Source of the DNA: Blautia sp900556555
GTDB lineage: Bacteria > Bacillota > Clostridia > Lachnospirales > Lachnospiraceae
Direction: 5' to 3' (one strand)
NCBI GenBank assembly: GCA_964250615.1
Contig: CAXUGM010000016.1
DNA length: 64,000 bases
Shown: piece after piece, positions 16,589 through 24,777 of the stretch
How positions within the stretch are numbered: position 1 is the first letter of the stretch
Layout: each line of letters opens with the position of its first letter
The notes under the pieces: model-generated
The model's input: only the letters and a program-made list of their open reading frames with translations
The model's database searches: none
Told to the model about the DNA's origin: nothing
Program-made: the position numbers and the translations under genes

Positions 16589-17335
16589 TTATGATCTAGC
16601 CATGCCGTCTACACTAAGAACAACTCCTGTGATGTAGGATGCTTCGTCAGAAGCCAGGAATACAAAAGCATTTGCAATGTCTTCCGGCTGGCCGAGACGG
16701 CGGAGAGGAATCTGATTGATCAGAGGCTCAATGACTTGTTTAGGAACTGATTTCATCATATCTGTTTCTGTGATTCCAGGTGCAACCGCATTGACACGGA
16801 TTCCTTTTGGTCCAAGTTCTCTTGCAAGAGAAACGGTAAGACCGTTTACTGCAAATTTGGATACAGGGTAAGCCAGGCCACTTGCTTGTCCGTAAATACT
16901 TACCATGGATGAAGTATTGAGGATTACACCGTCACCTCTGGCAATCATACATTCAGAGGCTGCTCTGGTGGAGTTAAATACTCCTTTTACATTTAAGTCC
17001 ATGATACGGTCGAAATCTTCTTCTTTGTATTCCATGAACGGAGTACGTTCAGAAAGACCGGCATTGTTTACCAGAATATCTACACAGCCGTATTTGGATG
17101 TTGCTTCACGGAAAGAAGTTCTTACGGATTCTAAATCAGCCAGATTCGGACTGATTCCTGCTATTTTTGACTCAGGATATTTTTCCTGTAATTTTTTTAC
17201 AGCATTATCAGCGGATTCCTGAGTGCTTGCTGTCAGGATAACAGTAGCACCTTCTCTTAAAAATGCATCTGCGGTAGCAAAACCAATTCCACGGCTTCCG
17301 CCAGTGATAATAGCAACTTTATTTTTTAATCTCAT
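16589..17335 (-). CDS. SDR oxidoreductase resembling bile-acid 3-alpha-hydroxysteroid dehydrogenase (BaiA)
   Basis: A 248-residue NAD(P)-dependent short-chain dehydrogenase. It has the nucleotide loop TGGSRGIG (about 12-19), NNAG (about 91-94), Ser in NTSSMVS and the catalytic YPVSK (about 155-159). Several segments (KLQEKYPESKIAG, IMDLNVKGVFN, GVILNTSSM) recall BaiA of Clostridium scindens as I remember it, which oxidises the 3-alpha hydroxyl of bile acids. Database labels for such proteins are often FabG or glucose dehydrogenase. FabG activity is unlikely from location, as no fatty acid genes are near. Upstream nagA is separated by a strong terminator, so this is its own unit. Confidence 0.75.
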   Translation of the reverse strand: MRLKNKVAIITGGSRGIGFATADAFLREGATVILTASTQESADNAVKKLQEKYPESKIAGISPNLADLESVRTSFREATSKYGCVDILVNNAGLSERTPFMEYKEEDFDRIMDLNVKGVFNSTRAASECMIARGDGVILNTSSMVSIYGQASGLAYPVSKFAVNGLTVSLARELGPKGIRVNAVAPGITETDMMKSVPKQVIEPLINQIPLRRLGQPEDIANAFVFLASDEASYITGVVLSVDGMARS

Positions 17336-17411
17336 GAGATTACCTCCTGTTTTTGTAATTTATATTTAGATATTCATTCTTATTATCTGTAACTTTGGTT
17401 GTAGTATATAC

Positions 17412-17448
17412 AAAAAAAGTGACTTTGTCTGTGACAAAATCACTTTTT
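17412..17448 (-). terminator. terminator of nagA
   Basis: Stem of about 14 bp around a loop cag, with a run of seven T at the end on the minus strand. It lies just after nagA in transcription order. Confidence 0.8.
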
Positions 17449-17472
17449 GAAAAGTTTTGAAGAACTATGTTT

Positions 17473-18576
17473 TTATAATACTTTTACAAGGTTATATTCT
17501 TCATCTACCAGCAGCACATCTGCAAATTTTCCAGGTGTTAAGGAGCCGACTTTATCATAAACGCCAATACTCTTTGCCGGGTTTCTGGTTGCTGCGAAGA
17601 TAGCGGTGGCTTCCGGGATACCGAATTCCATAGCTTTTTTCATACAGTCGTACAGATTGGTGGCAGAACCGGCAATCGTACCGTCAGAAAGAGCGGCAAA
17701 GCGGTCTTTCATGGTTACTTCCTGTCCGCCAAGTTCATATTTGCCGTTTGGCATACCAGTGGCCATCATGGAATCACTGATGAGTACGACTCTTTCATCC
17801 CCAAACATTTTGAAGGTCGTGCGGATGGTGCTTGGGTGAATGTGGAAACCATCACAAATCAGTTCTACCATACAATCTTCACTGTCACAGGCTGCACCGA
17901 TTACGCCAGGGTCTCTGTGTGCGAATGGAGGCATTGCATTGTAAAGGTGAGTAACATGTTTTACACCCATATCCATGGCTTTTTTTGCACAGTCATAGTT
18001 TGCTGTGGTGTGTCCGATGGAAATGACAACTTCATCTTTTACTTCCTGAATGAAGTCATAAGCACGTTCAACATTTGGTGCCAGTGTCACCAGTTTAATC
18101 TGGTTTCCGGATGCTTCATTGCATTTGCGGAAGAAGGATGCTTCCGGCACGCTGATATATTCCGCTGCCTGGGCACCTTTTTTCTTAATATCAATCAATG
18201 GTCCTTCCATATTTACACCGATGATACGTGCTTGTGAAGAATCTTCAGGAACCATAGTAGCTGTTGCAAAGATATCCATGAGTTTATCTTTGGCAAGGGT
18301 CATAGAAGTGGGGCAGTAGGAAGTGATGCCATGTTCTTTTTCGTATTTTAAGATTACTTTTAATCCTTCCGGGTCTGCATCACAGAAATCATGACCGTAA
18401 GCACCGTGGCTGTGAACGTCTACAAGTCCTGGCAACACTTTTAAGCCCTGAGCATCTACCTCTGTTTTGTCGGAGACCTCTTCTTCGGAAGCAACAAATG
18501 TTCCGTTTTCAATATAGAGGTCTTTTTTTACGAATGTTCCGTCTTCCTGAAATACTAGTCCGTTTTTAATAATCAT
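17473..18576 (-). CDS. nagA: N-acetylglucosamine-6-phosphate deacetylase
   Basis: A 367-residue cytoplasmic metal-dependent amidohydrolase that turns GlcNAc-6-phosphate into glucosamine-6-phosphate and acetate. Motifs are DVHSHGAYGHD (about 55-65, metal and fold), NMEGPLI, GHTTANYD, HLYNAMPP and ISDSMMATG (catalytic Asp). The start at 18576 has aaggag at good spacing; the ATG six bases earlier is too close to it. No nagB is adjacent. The gene lies downstream of kduI-kduD on the same strand but after a strong hairpin at 18666-18714. Confidence 0.93.
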   Translation of the reverse strand: MIIKNGLVFQEDGTFVKKDLYIENGTFVASEEEVSDKTEVDAQGLKVLPGLVDVHSHGAYGHDFCDADPEGLKVILKYEKEHGITSYCPTSMTLAKDKLMDIFATATMVPEDSSQARIIGVNMEGPLIDIKKKGAQAAEYISVPEASFFRKCNEASGNQIKLVTLAPNVERAYDFIQEVKDEVVISIGHTTANYDCAKKAMDMGVKHVTHLYNAMPPFAHRDPGVIGAACDSEDCMVELICDGFHIHPSTIRTTFKMFGDERVVLISDSMMATGMPNGKYELGGQEVTMKDRFAALSDGTIAGSATNLYDCMKKAMEFGIPEATAIFAATRNPAKSIGVYDKVGSLTPGKFADVLLVDEEYNLVKVL

Positions 18577-18665
18577 AATCATTCTCCTTATGTGTAAGAT
18601 GATAAAATACCTGTTTCTATTATAATTCTAGAGAGAGATTAATTCAATCAAATTTAACTATAAAG

Positions 18666-18714
18666 ACAGGGAACCGTTTCATCGTTAAGCTGATACAATG
18701 AAACGATTCCCTGT
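18666..18714 (-). terminator. terminator of kduI-kduD
   Basis: A 17-bp stem (18666-18682 with 18698-18714, one mismatch) directly after kduD in transcription order. The T-tract is poor, so partial readthrough toward nagA is possible. Confidence 0.65.
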
Positions 18715-18737
18715 TATTGAAAATTTAAACTATTTTA

Positions 18738-19538
18738 TCACGGCTGTTTTCCGATGTATGCAAGGATTCCACCGTCTACGTACAGAATGTGTCCGTTTAC
18801 GAAGTTAGAAGCATCGGATGCCAGGAATACAGCAGGTCCCATAAGGTCTTCTGGATCTCCCCAGCGGGCAGCAGGAGTTTTTCCGATGATGAATTTATCA
18901 AATGGATGTCTGGATCCATCTTCCTGAAGCTCACGGAGAGGAGCTGTCTGAGGAGTTGCGATATAGCCAGGTCCAATACCATTACACTGAATGTTAAATT
19001 CACCGTATTCAGAAGCAATGTTCTTGGTGAGCATTTTCAGACCACCCTTTGCAGCTGCATAAGCAGATACAGTTTCACGGCCAAGTTCACTCATCATTGA
19101 GCAGATGTTAATGATTTTTCCGTGACCTTTTTTGATCATGCCAGGAATAACAGCTTTTGATACAATGAAAGGTGCATTTAAGTCAATGTCTACAACCTGA
19201 CGGAAATCAGCAGCACTCATCTCTGTCATAGGGATTCTCTTAATGATTCCGGCATTGTTTACCAGAATATCAATGACACCAAGTTCTTTTTCGATGTCAG
19301 CTACCATGCTCTGTACCTGATCTTCACAGGTAACATCACAGATATAACCTTTTGCATCGATTCCTTTTTCAGCATAAGCTGCTAAGGCTTTGTCAAGATG
19401 TTCCTGGCCGCGGCAGTTAAATGCAATTTTAGCGCCTGCTTTTGCCAGAGCTTCTGCCATAGCAAAACCGATTCCGTAAGCAGCACCTGTTACCAGAGCT
19501 ACTTTTCCTTCTAATGAAAAGCTCTTCATAATATCCAT
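18738..19538 (-). CDS. kduD: 2-deoxy-D-gluconate 3-dehydrogenase / 2-keto-3-deoxygluconate oxidoreductase (KduD)
   Basis: A 266-residue SDR. It has TGAAYGIG (about 17-24), NNAGIIKR, and catalytic SAYAAAKGG with Tyr and Lys intact. KduD reduces 2,5-diketo-3-deoxygluconate (DKII) to 2-keto-3-deoxygluconate in breakdown of unsaturated uronates. The assignment rests mainly on the neighbour: kduI is 26 bases upstream. Gluconate 5-dehydrogenase (IdnO-like) is the alternative. ATG 19538 has ggagg 8 bases upstream. Confidence 0.87.
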   Translation of the reverse strand: MDIMKSFSLEGKVALVTGAAYGIGFAMAEALAKAGAKIAFNCRGQEHLDKALAAYAEKGIDAKGYICDVTCEDQVQSMVADIEKELGVIDILVNNAGIIKRIPMTEMSAADFRQVVDIDLNAPFIVSKAVIPGMIKKGHGKIINICSMMSELGRETVSAYAAAKGGLKMLTKNIASEYGEFNIQCNGIGPGYIATPQTAPLRELQEDGSRHPFDKFIIGKTPAARWGDPEDLMGPAVFLASDASNFVNGHILYVDGGILAYIGKQP

Positions 19539-19564
19539 GAGAATATCCTCCTTATTTGAATTCC

Positions 19565-20428
19565 TTATTTAATATCTTTGTTAGAAACGCCGTCCATATC
19601 ATCAAAATCCTGGTTTTCTGCAACCATACCCCAGATAAAGGTATAAGCCTGAGAACCGCTTCCTGAGTGGATAGACCAGCTTGGGGAGATTACGGCTTCT
19701 TCGTTTCTCATAACAATGTGGCGTGTTTCTGTAGGTTCACCCATATAGTGCATAACAAATGCATCTTCCGGAATATCGAAGTATAAGTAAACTTCCATTC
19801 TTCTGTCATGTGTGTGGCATGGCATGGTGTTCCAAACACTTCCTGGTTCCAGTTTTGTCATACCCATTACTAACTGGCAGCTTTCTACCTGTCCAGGAAG
19901 GATATATTTGCAAATGGTTCTGTGGTTAGACTGTTCCAGACATCCAAGTTCTACTTTGTTTTCGTCTTTTACAATCACAACGCCATCTTCCGGTGTTCCT
20001 TCTGGTTTGATCAGAACAGTCGGGTAAGCGGTGTGTGCAGGAGCACTGTTTAAGTAGAATTTAGCAGGATTTTCGGCATCATCACTGGTAAAGGAAATGT
20101 CTTTTGCACCCATACCAATATACATACCTTCTTTGTATGCTACAGGATATACTTTTCCGTCAATGGTAATTTTGCCGGCTCCACCAATATTGATGACACC
20201 CATCTCACGTCTTTCCAGGAAGTAAGCCGCACGAAGTTCTTCTCCTGCTGTGAGTTTTAATTCTTCTTTTACTGGAGTAGCAGCACCTGTGATGATACGG
20301 TCAATGTGACTGTAAACCAGTTTGATTTCGTCAGGAGTGAAGAGATTCTGAATCAGAAATTCTTCTCTTAAACGATCTGTGGTGTAGTGTTTCACGTCTT
20401 TTGGTGATACAGCAGTTCTAAGTTCCAT
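19565..20428 (-). CDS. kduI: 5-dehydro-4-deoxy-D-glucuronate isomerase
   Basis: A 287-residue cupin enzyme that isomerises 4-deoxy-5-ketouronate to 2,5-diketo-3-deoxygluconate. The zinc site shows CHTHDRRMEVYLYF (about 197-210). MELRTAVSPKDVKHYTTDRL at the N-terminus is typical of KduI. Usual length is 276-280, so it is slightly long. It heads a leftward operon with kduD. A 27-bp inverted repeat just upstream (20459-20485) and a divergent AraC regulator suggest local control. Confidence 0.95.
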   Translation of the reverse strand: MELRTAVSPKDVKHYTTDRLREEFLIQNLFTPDEIKLVYSHIDRIITGAATPVKEELKLTAGEELRAAYFLERREMGVINIGGAGKITIDGKVYPVAYKEGMYIGMGAKDISFTSDDAENPAKFYLNSAPAHTAYPTVLIKPEGTPEDGVVIVKDENKVELGCLEQSNHRTICKYILPGQVESCQLVMGMTKLEPGSVWNTMPCHTHDRRMEVYLYFDIPEDAFVMHYMGEPTETRHIVMRNEEAVISPSWSIHSGSGSQAYTFIWGMVAENQDFDDMDGVSNKDIK

Positions 20429-20458
20429 AGTTTTAATCTCCTTTTCTGTAAAAATTTC

Positions 20459-20485
20459 GTTACTGTTGACTTTATTTACAGTAAC
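20459..20485. promoter_or_regulatory. candidate operator, inverted repeat upstream of kduI
   Basis: GTTACTGT (20459-20466) and ACAGTAAC (20478-20485) form a perfect 8-bp inverted repeat with an 11-bp spacer, 31 bases upstream of the kduI ATG. The size fits a dimeric regulator. The divergent AraC protein is one candidate. Confidence 0.45.
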
Positions 20486-20562
20486 AAATTTCTTCTACTA
20501 AGTTTGTATCTCTATCATAGCATGTTTATATTTCTGTTTCTTGTGTTTTCTTGCTGTAAATC

Positions 20563-20591
20563 TTGTTTATTTTGAACAAAGACGATATACT
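20563..20591 (+). promoter_or_regulatory. promoter of the AraC regulator
   Basis: TTGTTT (20563-20568), 17-bp spacer, TATACT (20586-20591), 53 bases before the start codon. Confidence 0.45.
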
Positions 20592-20643
20592 AAATTTAAC
20601 AGGATGATTTATATAAAAAAATCAGCAAAAGAGGTGAAAAAGA

Positions 20644-21522
20644 ATGGAAGTTTACAGTTCCTGTAAGAAGGCAATAGAAACATGTGTTCAGAATCAAAGT
20701 TTTGCTGTTGCTCATTTGTATCATGATGAAAAGCCTATGAATATGCATATTCACGATAGTTATGAATTGTATTTTTCTATTTCCGGGGGAAAACAATTTT
20801 TGATTGATAATCGTTTCTACGATATTTTGCCGGGAGATTTGTTTTTTATTAATCAATATGAGAGCCATCATTTGACGCAGATTGACAGCCAGATTCATGA
20901 AAGGATTGTTATTTCTATATATCCGGAATTTGTGAAAAAATTAAGCTGTGATGGAGTAGATTTGAATCATTGTTTTTCCAGCAGGCCGAAAAGATTTGGA
21001 CATAAGATTTCTCTGACAGAAGAGGAGAAAAGCCGTTTTCTGTACTATATTCATAAGATTTCTTCTATTACAGGCTATGGTGCACAACTATTGGAACAGG
21101 CGGCATTTGTGGAAATGATGGTGTTTTTGAACCGGATTTTTATTGGGAGAGAAGATGCAGCGAAGGAGTGTGAGACGCTGCCGGAAGAGAAAAGAACCAA
21201 TCACACCCAGGTGGATGCTATTTTAAGCTATATTAACCAGAATATAGAAGATTCGCTTACGATTGAGGAACTTGCAGAACATTTTTTCCTGAGTGCTTCC
21301 TATTTATGCCGTATTTTTAAGGCTGCTACAGGAACAACAATCAATAAATATATTATTGCTAAGAGAATTACGCTGGCGAAATCCCTGCTGAGTCAGGGGT
21401 ATTCGGTGAATGAAGCGTGTGAAAAATGTGGATTCCGTGATTACAGCAATTTTCTCAAGGCATTTGCAAAGGCAGTGGGGATATCGCCTAAGAAATATGC
21501 AAAATATACTTCTGTGTCGTGA
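20644..21522 (+). CDS. AraC family transcriptional regulator (kdu-linked)
   Basis: A 292-residue regulator with an N-terminal cupin-type sensor (about 25-110, MHIHDSYELYFSI with metal-type His) and a C-terminal double HTH (about 190-290; LTIEELAEHFFLSASYL, then SVNEACEKCGFRDYSNF). It is divergent from kduI and 216 bases away. It probably activates the kdu operon in response to a uronate intermediate (inference). SD gaggtg precedes ATG 20644. Confidence 0.85.
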   Translation: MEVYSSCKKAIETCVQNQSFAVAHLYHDEKPMNMHIHDSYELYFSISGGKQFLIDNRFYDILPGDLFFINQYESHHLTQIDSQIHERIVISIYPEFVKKLSCDGVDLNHCFSSRPKRFGHKISLTEEEKSRFLYYIHKISSITGYGAQLLEQAAFVEMMVFLNRIFIGREDAAKECETLPEEKRTNHTQVDAILSYINQNIEDSLTIEELAEHFFLSASYLCRIFKAATGTTINKYIIAKRITLAKSLLSQGYSVNEACEKCGFRDYSNFLKAFAKAVGISPKKYAKYTSVS

Positions 21523-21580
21523 TGGGGAAAGAGTTATATTTTAAGAAATTTTGAGTTGAGAATGTTATTTTGCAATTTTT

Positions 21581-21851
21581 AGCCTACCTTTTCCGGGCAC
21601 AAATAGGTTGGCTTCGATAAATTCTGAAATCCCACCTACTTATTTTGGAGGCAAATAGGCTGTTAAGCAAGATTCTCTATATTTAGCCTACCTTTTCTTA
21701 CAAAAAAATAAGTTGAAAATTACAAACCTAAAAATTTAGCCTATTCTAATCGCAAAAAAGTAGGCTTATATGATAAAAACATGAAATTCCACCTACTTTG
21801 ACCATAAAAAAGTAGGTGGGAACGATAAATACATAAATTTATAGCCTATTT
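21581..21851. repeat. degenerate tandem array of six hairpins, period 51-54 bp
   Basis: 5' arms start at 21581, 21632, 21685, 21738, 21789 and 21843, so spacing is 51, 53, 53, 51 and 54. Arms alternate between AGCCTAC-type and CCACCTAC-type. Unit 5 is a perfect 11-bp stem (21789-21799 with 21809-21819), units 1 and 4 are near-perfect, 2 and 3 are decayed, and 6 is a half unit. AT-rich spacers share a gataaatacatgaaat-like pattern. In unit 5 against unit 4, G-C pairs change to A-T on both arms. No Cas gene is present. Confidence 0.75.
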
Positions 21852-21995
21852 GTGGCCTGAATGAAAAAATTTTGAGACCTATAAGTTCTTTCTGCTGATG
21901 TCGGAACAACTTTTTAAGGATAAAAGTATTGGCTTTTCAAGACATAGCATGTCAAACAATGTGGGAAGTTTGAGTTAAGAAATACGTAAACGTAG

Positions 21996-22023
21996 AAAAG
22001 TGGCTTTTGAGGGCCACTTTTTC
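21996..22023. terminator. terminator after the first Rpn gene
   Basis: aaaagtggc pairs with gccactttt around an 8-base loop; T-tracts exist on both sides. It separates the Rpn gene from the hairpin array. Confidence 0.6.
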
Positions 22024-22030
22024 TATATGG

Positions 22031-22921
22031 TTATAATTCTTTCTTGATTTTTTGCACATAATCCAGTGACAGATCCAGTAAATCAGCGATTTCTTCCACG
22101 GTTTTGCCTTTGCGTAGTAAAGCAGATATACTTTGGGCAAGCCCTTGAGAAATTCCCTGCTCCAACCCTTTCTGTATCAGTCTGTCGGATTCTAATTCCA
22201 GCACTTTACCGCCCATAACATCACCCAATCCTTTCCTGGCTTTTTCCTTGTTCCGTAGGATATAGTCTGATATCCGTAGAATCAGTTCCATTAAATCCCG
22301 GTACGCTTTTTCTTTTCCGTCTTCCAGAAATTCTTCTTCTAAGCATTTTTCAATTTCCTGGTATTCCTCCAACATTTTCTGTAATTCCGGGTCTTGTGTG
22401 TCCAATGCCTTCTTTTCATACCGCATAATATAAAACGGAAGAAGGAAGAACAGTTTTTTCTGTAAGATTTCATCTTTTGTATAATGCCCCACATAGATTG
22501 CAGGAACCTTGTATTCTGTGGTGCTGCCATCGGGCATCACGATTTCCACACCCAGCATTTTCCTGTCTGCATTTCCTCTCAGGAATAAAATGCAGGAGTT
22601 TGGGAAATACATCCGGTATTTTCCATCTTCCAGCCGTAAGGATTCCAGGCTGATGGAAAAATCGTATTCAATCATACGGATGATCATGCTGCTGTCGCTG
22701 GTGCTCTGGCATTCTATGTGGTACGCTTTATCAGCAATCAGAAAATAGGAATCTGTGATGATTTCCCCTTGTTTTGTCTGATGCTCATTTCTCTTTTGTA
22801 TTAATAGGATATCCTCCGGGTAGGAGGTACCAAAAATTTCGTTGATCAAAGGCACTGCCAGCTCCGGCATCTTTTCCAGTAAGGTCCGGAACACATCATC
22901 AAAAATAGTATTGTTGGCCAT
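22031..22921 (-). CDS. Rpn/PD-(D/E)XK family nuclease-like protein, copy 1
   Basis: A 296-residue member of the recombination-promoting nuclease (transposase_31 or PDDEXK_2) family. The likely active site is TDSYF (Asp about 57) and HIECQS (about 69-74), a D-ExQ variant. The tail repeats GLEQGISQGLAQS before a small helix-turn-helix-like end (KTVEEIADLLDLSLDYV). Rpn proteins in E. coli are DNA nucleases that stimulate RecA-independent transfer; a transposition role here is not shown. It is close to 93 percent identical by eye to the gene upstream, and the 60-bp 5' leaders also match. No terminal inverted repeats or target duplication are seen. Confidence 0.85.
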   Translation of the reverse strand: MANNTIFDDVFRTLLEKMPELAVPLINEIFGTSYPEDILLIQKRNEHQTKQGEIITDSYFLIADKAYHIECQSTSDSSMIIRMIEYDFSISLESLRLEDGKYRMYFPNSCILFLRGNADRKMLGVEIVMPDGSTTEYKVPAIYVGHYTKDEILQKKLFFLLPFYIMRYEKKALDTQDPELQKMLEEYQEIEKCLEEEFLEDGKEKAYRDLMELILRISDYILRNKEKARKGLGDVMGGKVLELESDRLIQKGLEQGISQGLAQSISALLRKGKTVEEIADLLDLSLDYVQKIKKEL

Positions 22922-23043
22922 GAAACATTCCTCTCCTATGTATGTAGTGTCGTCTCATGTATTTTGATTTATGTCCTCTGACTGTATTTTTTCTGGAGTA
23001 TTCTAACTCGCAGATGTTATCTTTAGCAAAAAATCATTAAAGG

Positions 23044-23928
23044 TTACTTCTGGACTTCCGTCTGGATTTTTTGTACGTAATCCAGAGACAAATCCAGCAG
23101 ATCAGAAATTTCTTCCACGGTTTTGCCTTTGCGTAGTAAAGCAGATATACTTTTGGTAATTCCTTGTTCCAGTCCTTTCTGTATCAGTCTGTCAGATTCC
23201 AGTTCCAGCACTTTACCGCCCATAACATCACCCAATCCTTTCCTGGCTTTTTCCTTGTTTCTCAGGATATAGTCTGATATCCGCAGAATCAGTTCCATTA
23301 AATCCCGGTAAACCTTTTCTTTTCCTTCTTCCAGAAATTCTTCTTCTAAGCATTTTTCAATCTCCCGGTATTCCTCCAACATTTTCTGTAATTCCGGGTC
23401 TTGTGTGTCTAAGGCCTTCTTTTCATACCGCATAATATAAAACGGAAGAAGGAAGAACAGTTTTTTCTGTAAGATTTCATCTTTTGTATAATGCCCCACA
23501 TAGATTGCAGGAACCTTGTATTCTGTGGTGCTGCCATCGGGCATCACGATTTCCACACCCAGCATTTTCCTGTCTGCATTTCCTCTCAGGAATAAAATGC
23601 AGGAGTTTGGGAAATACATCCGGTATTTTCCATCTTCCAGCCGTAAGGATTCCAGGCTGATGGAAAAATCGTATTCAATCATACGGATGATCATGCTGCT
23701 GTCGTTGGTGCTCTGGCATTCTATGTGGTACGCTTTGTCAGCAATCAGAAAATAGGAATCCGTGATGATTTCCCCTTGCTTTGTCTGATGCTCATTTCTC
23801 TTTTGTATTAGTAGGATATCCTCCGGATAGGAGGTACCAAAAACTTCGTTGATCAAAGGCACTGCCAGTTCCGGCATCTTTTCCAGTAAGGTCCGGAACA
23901 CATCATCAAAAATAGTATTGTTGGTCAT
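23044..23928 (-). CDS. Rpn/PD-(D/E)XK family nuclease-like protein, copy 2
   Basis: A 294-residue near copy of the gene at 22031-22921, with the same active-site motifs (TDSYF, HIECQS). The main difference is the tail, GLEQGITKSISALL, which lacks the second QG unit of the other copy. Tail length variation is common in this family. The unit of about 1,007 bp includes the promoter-proximal sequence, so it arose by tandem duplication. The rest of the differences are scattered substitutions, mostly toward the C-terminus. Confidence 0.85.
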   Translation of the reverse strand: MTNNTIFDDVFRTLLEKMPELAVPLINEVFGTSYPEDILLIQKRNEHQTKQGEIITDSYFLIADKAYHIECQSTNDSSMIIRMIEYDFSISLESLRLEDGKYRMYFPNSCILFLRGNADRKMLGVEIVMPDGSTTEYKVPAIYVGHYTKDEILQKKLFFLLPFYIMRYEKKALDTQDPELQKMLEEYREIEKCLEEEFLEEGKEKVYRDLMELILRISDYILRNKEKARKGLGDVMGGKVLELESDRLIQKGLEQGITKSISALLRKGKTVEEISDLLDLSLDYVQKIQTEVQK

Positions 23929-24105
23929 GAAACATTCCTCTCCTATGTATGTAGTGTCGTCTCATGTACTTTAAAAGTGTCCTCTGACGGTATTTTCAAA
24001 CGTTATCTTCTGTAGAAAAGCATCTTGTCCGGCCATCACCTGCCTCTTTTTTATCTATTTTGATTATAAAATACCATTTGTCAGGAATCAAGGATTATGG
24101 GAAGA

Positions 24106-24150
24106 AAAAAGTACCTCTCCGGTTTAGGCAAACGCCTTGGAAAGGTACTT
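24106..24150 (-). terminator. terminator of rubrerythrin
   Basis: On the minus strand aagtacctttcc pairs with ggagaggtactt and is followed by a T-run. It has a nested small stem (ggcgtttgcc) in the loop. Confidence 0.75.
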
Positions 24151-24156
24151 TGATTT

Positions 24157-24693
24157 TTAATAATTTTCAGCTTTTCTCTCAAAATAAGCTCGTGGGTGGG
24201 CACATACCGGACATATTTCAGGAGCCTCGTCACCTTCGTGAATGTATCCGCAATTTCTGCATTTCCATCCAAGAGGTGCATCACCTTTGAAGGTATTTCC
24301 TGCCTTATAGTGTTCCAGTAATTTTAAGTAGCGTTTTTCATGAGCGGCTTCTACTTTTGCCACGCCTTCGAATTTTGCAGCCAATTCAGGAAAGCCTTCT
24401 TCTCTGGCTTCTCTTGCCATACGTGCATACATGTCTGTCCACTCAAAGTTTTCTCCCTGTGCTGCATCTGTAAGGTTTGTTTCTACATCATGGATTCCGT
24501 GGAATTCCTTGAACCACATTTTCGCATGTTCTTTTTCCTGGTCAGCAGTTTCCAGGTAAAGGGCAGCTAATTGCTCATAACCGGCTTTTTTCGCTGCGGA
24601 AGCATAATAGGTATATTTGTTTCGTGCCTGAGATTCCCCGGCAAACGCTTCCATTAAATTTTTTTCTGTTTTTGTTCCTGCATACTTACTCAT
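24157..24693 (-). CDS. rbr: rubrerythrin
   Basis: A 178-residue diiron peroxidase that reduces hydrogen peroxide in anaerobes. The ferritin-like four-helix part comes first, with iron ligand Glu and ExxH sites (FAGESQARNKY, DQEKEHAKMW, EAAHEKRYL). A rubredoxin-like domain with CRNCG and CPVC ends the protein (about 143-165). It lies 84 bases after the reverse rubrerythrin, with a terminator between, and has its own strong SD (aggaggg). Likely part of the PerR regulon through partial readthrough (inference). Confidence 0.92.
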   Translation of the reverse strand: MSKYAGTKTEKNLMEAFAGESQARNKYTYYASAAKKAGYEQLAALYLETADQEKEHAKMWFKEFHGIHDVETNLTDAAQGENFEWTDMYARMAREAREEGFPELAAKFEGVAKVEAAHEKRYLKLLEHYKAGNTFKGDAPLGWKCRNCGYIHEGDEAPEICPVCAHPRAYFERKAENY

Positions 24694-24717
24694 GAAGAAA
24701 ACCCTCCTATGCTAAAA

Positions 24718-24750
24718 AAAGAGGGCAGCGGTATAGCCGGTACCCTCTTA
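24718..24750 (-). terminator. terminator between the two rubrerythrin genes
   Basis: On the minus strand aagaggg pairs with ccctctt, with an inner cgg/ccg stem and seven T afterwards. This should cut expression of the distal gene. Confidence 0.75.
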
Positions 24751-24777
24751 GATTTCAAAGTTCAGATTCGGTTATAA

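Larger units (their letters stand above)
21523..22030. other. intergenic region with hairpin array
   Basis: 508 bases without a gene. It holds the hairpin array (21581-21851), a stretch at 21905-21950 with weak similarity to the pilus flanking core (ttggctttt, caag), and a terminator at 21996-22023. Confidence 0.7.

Noticed and set aside
21581..21851. Hairpin array read as a CRISPR
   Set aside because: Repeats are palindromic and diverged, spacers are similar and AT-rich rather than unique, and no cas gene is near.
21905..21950. Third copy of the pilus flanking core
   Set aside because: Only ttggctttt and caag match; there is no SD-hairpin-ATG order.
22031..23928. Rpn genes as an insertion sequence pair
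   Set aside because: No terminal inverted repeats or target duplications are seen, and the copies are in direct tandem with shared leaders.
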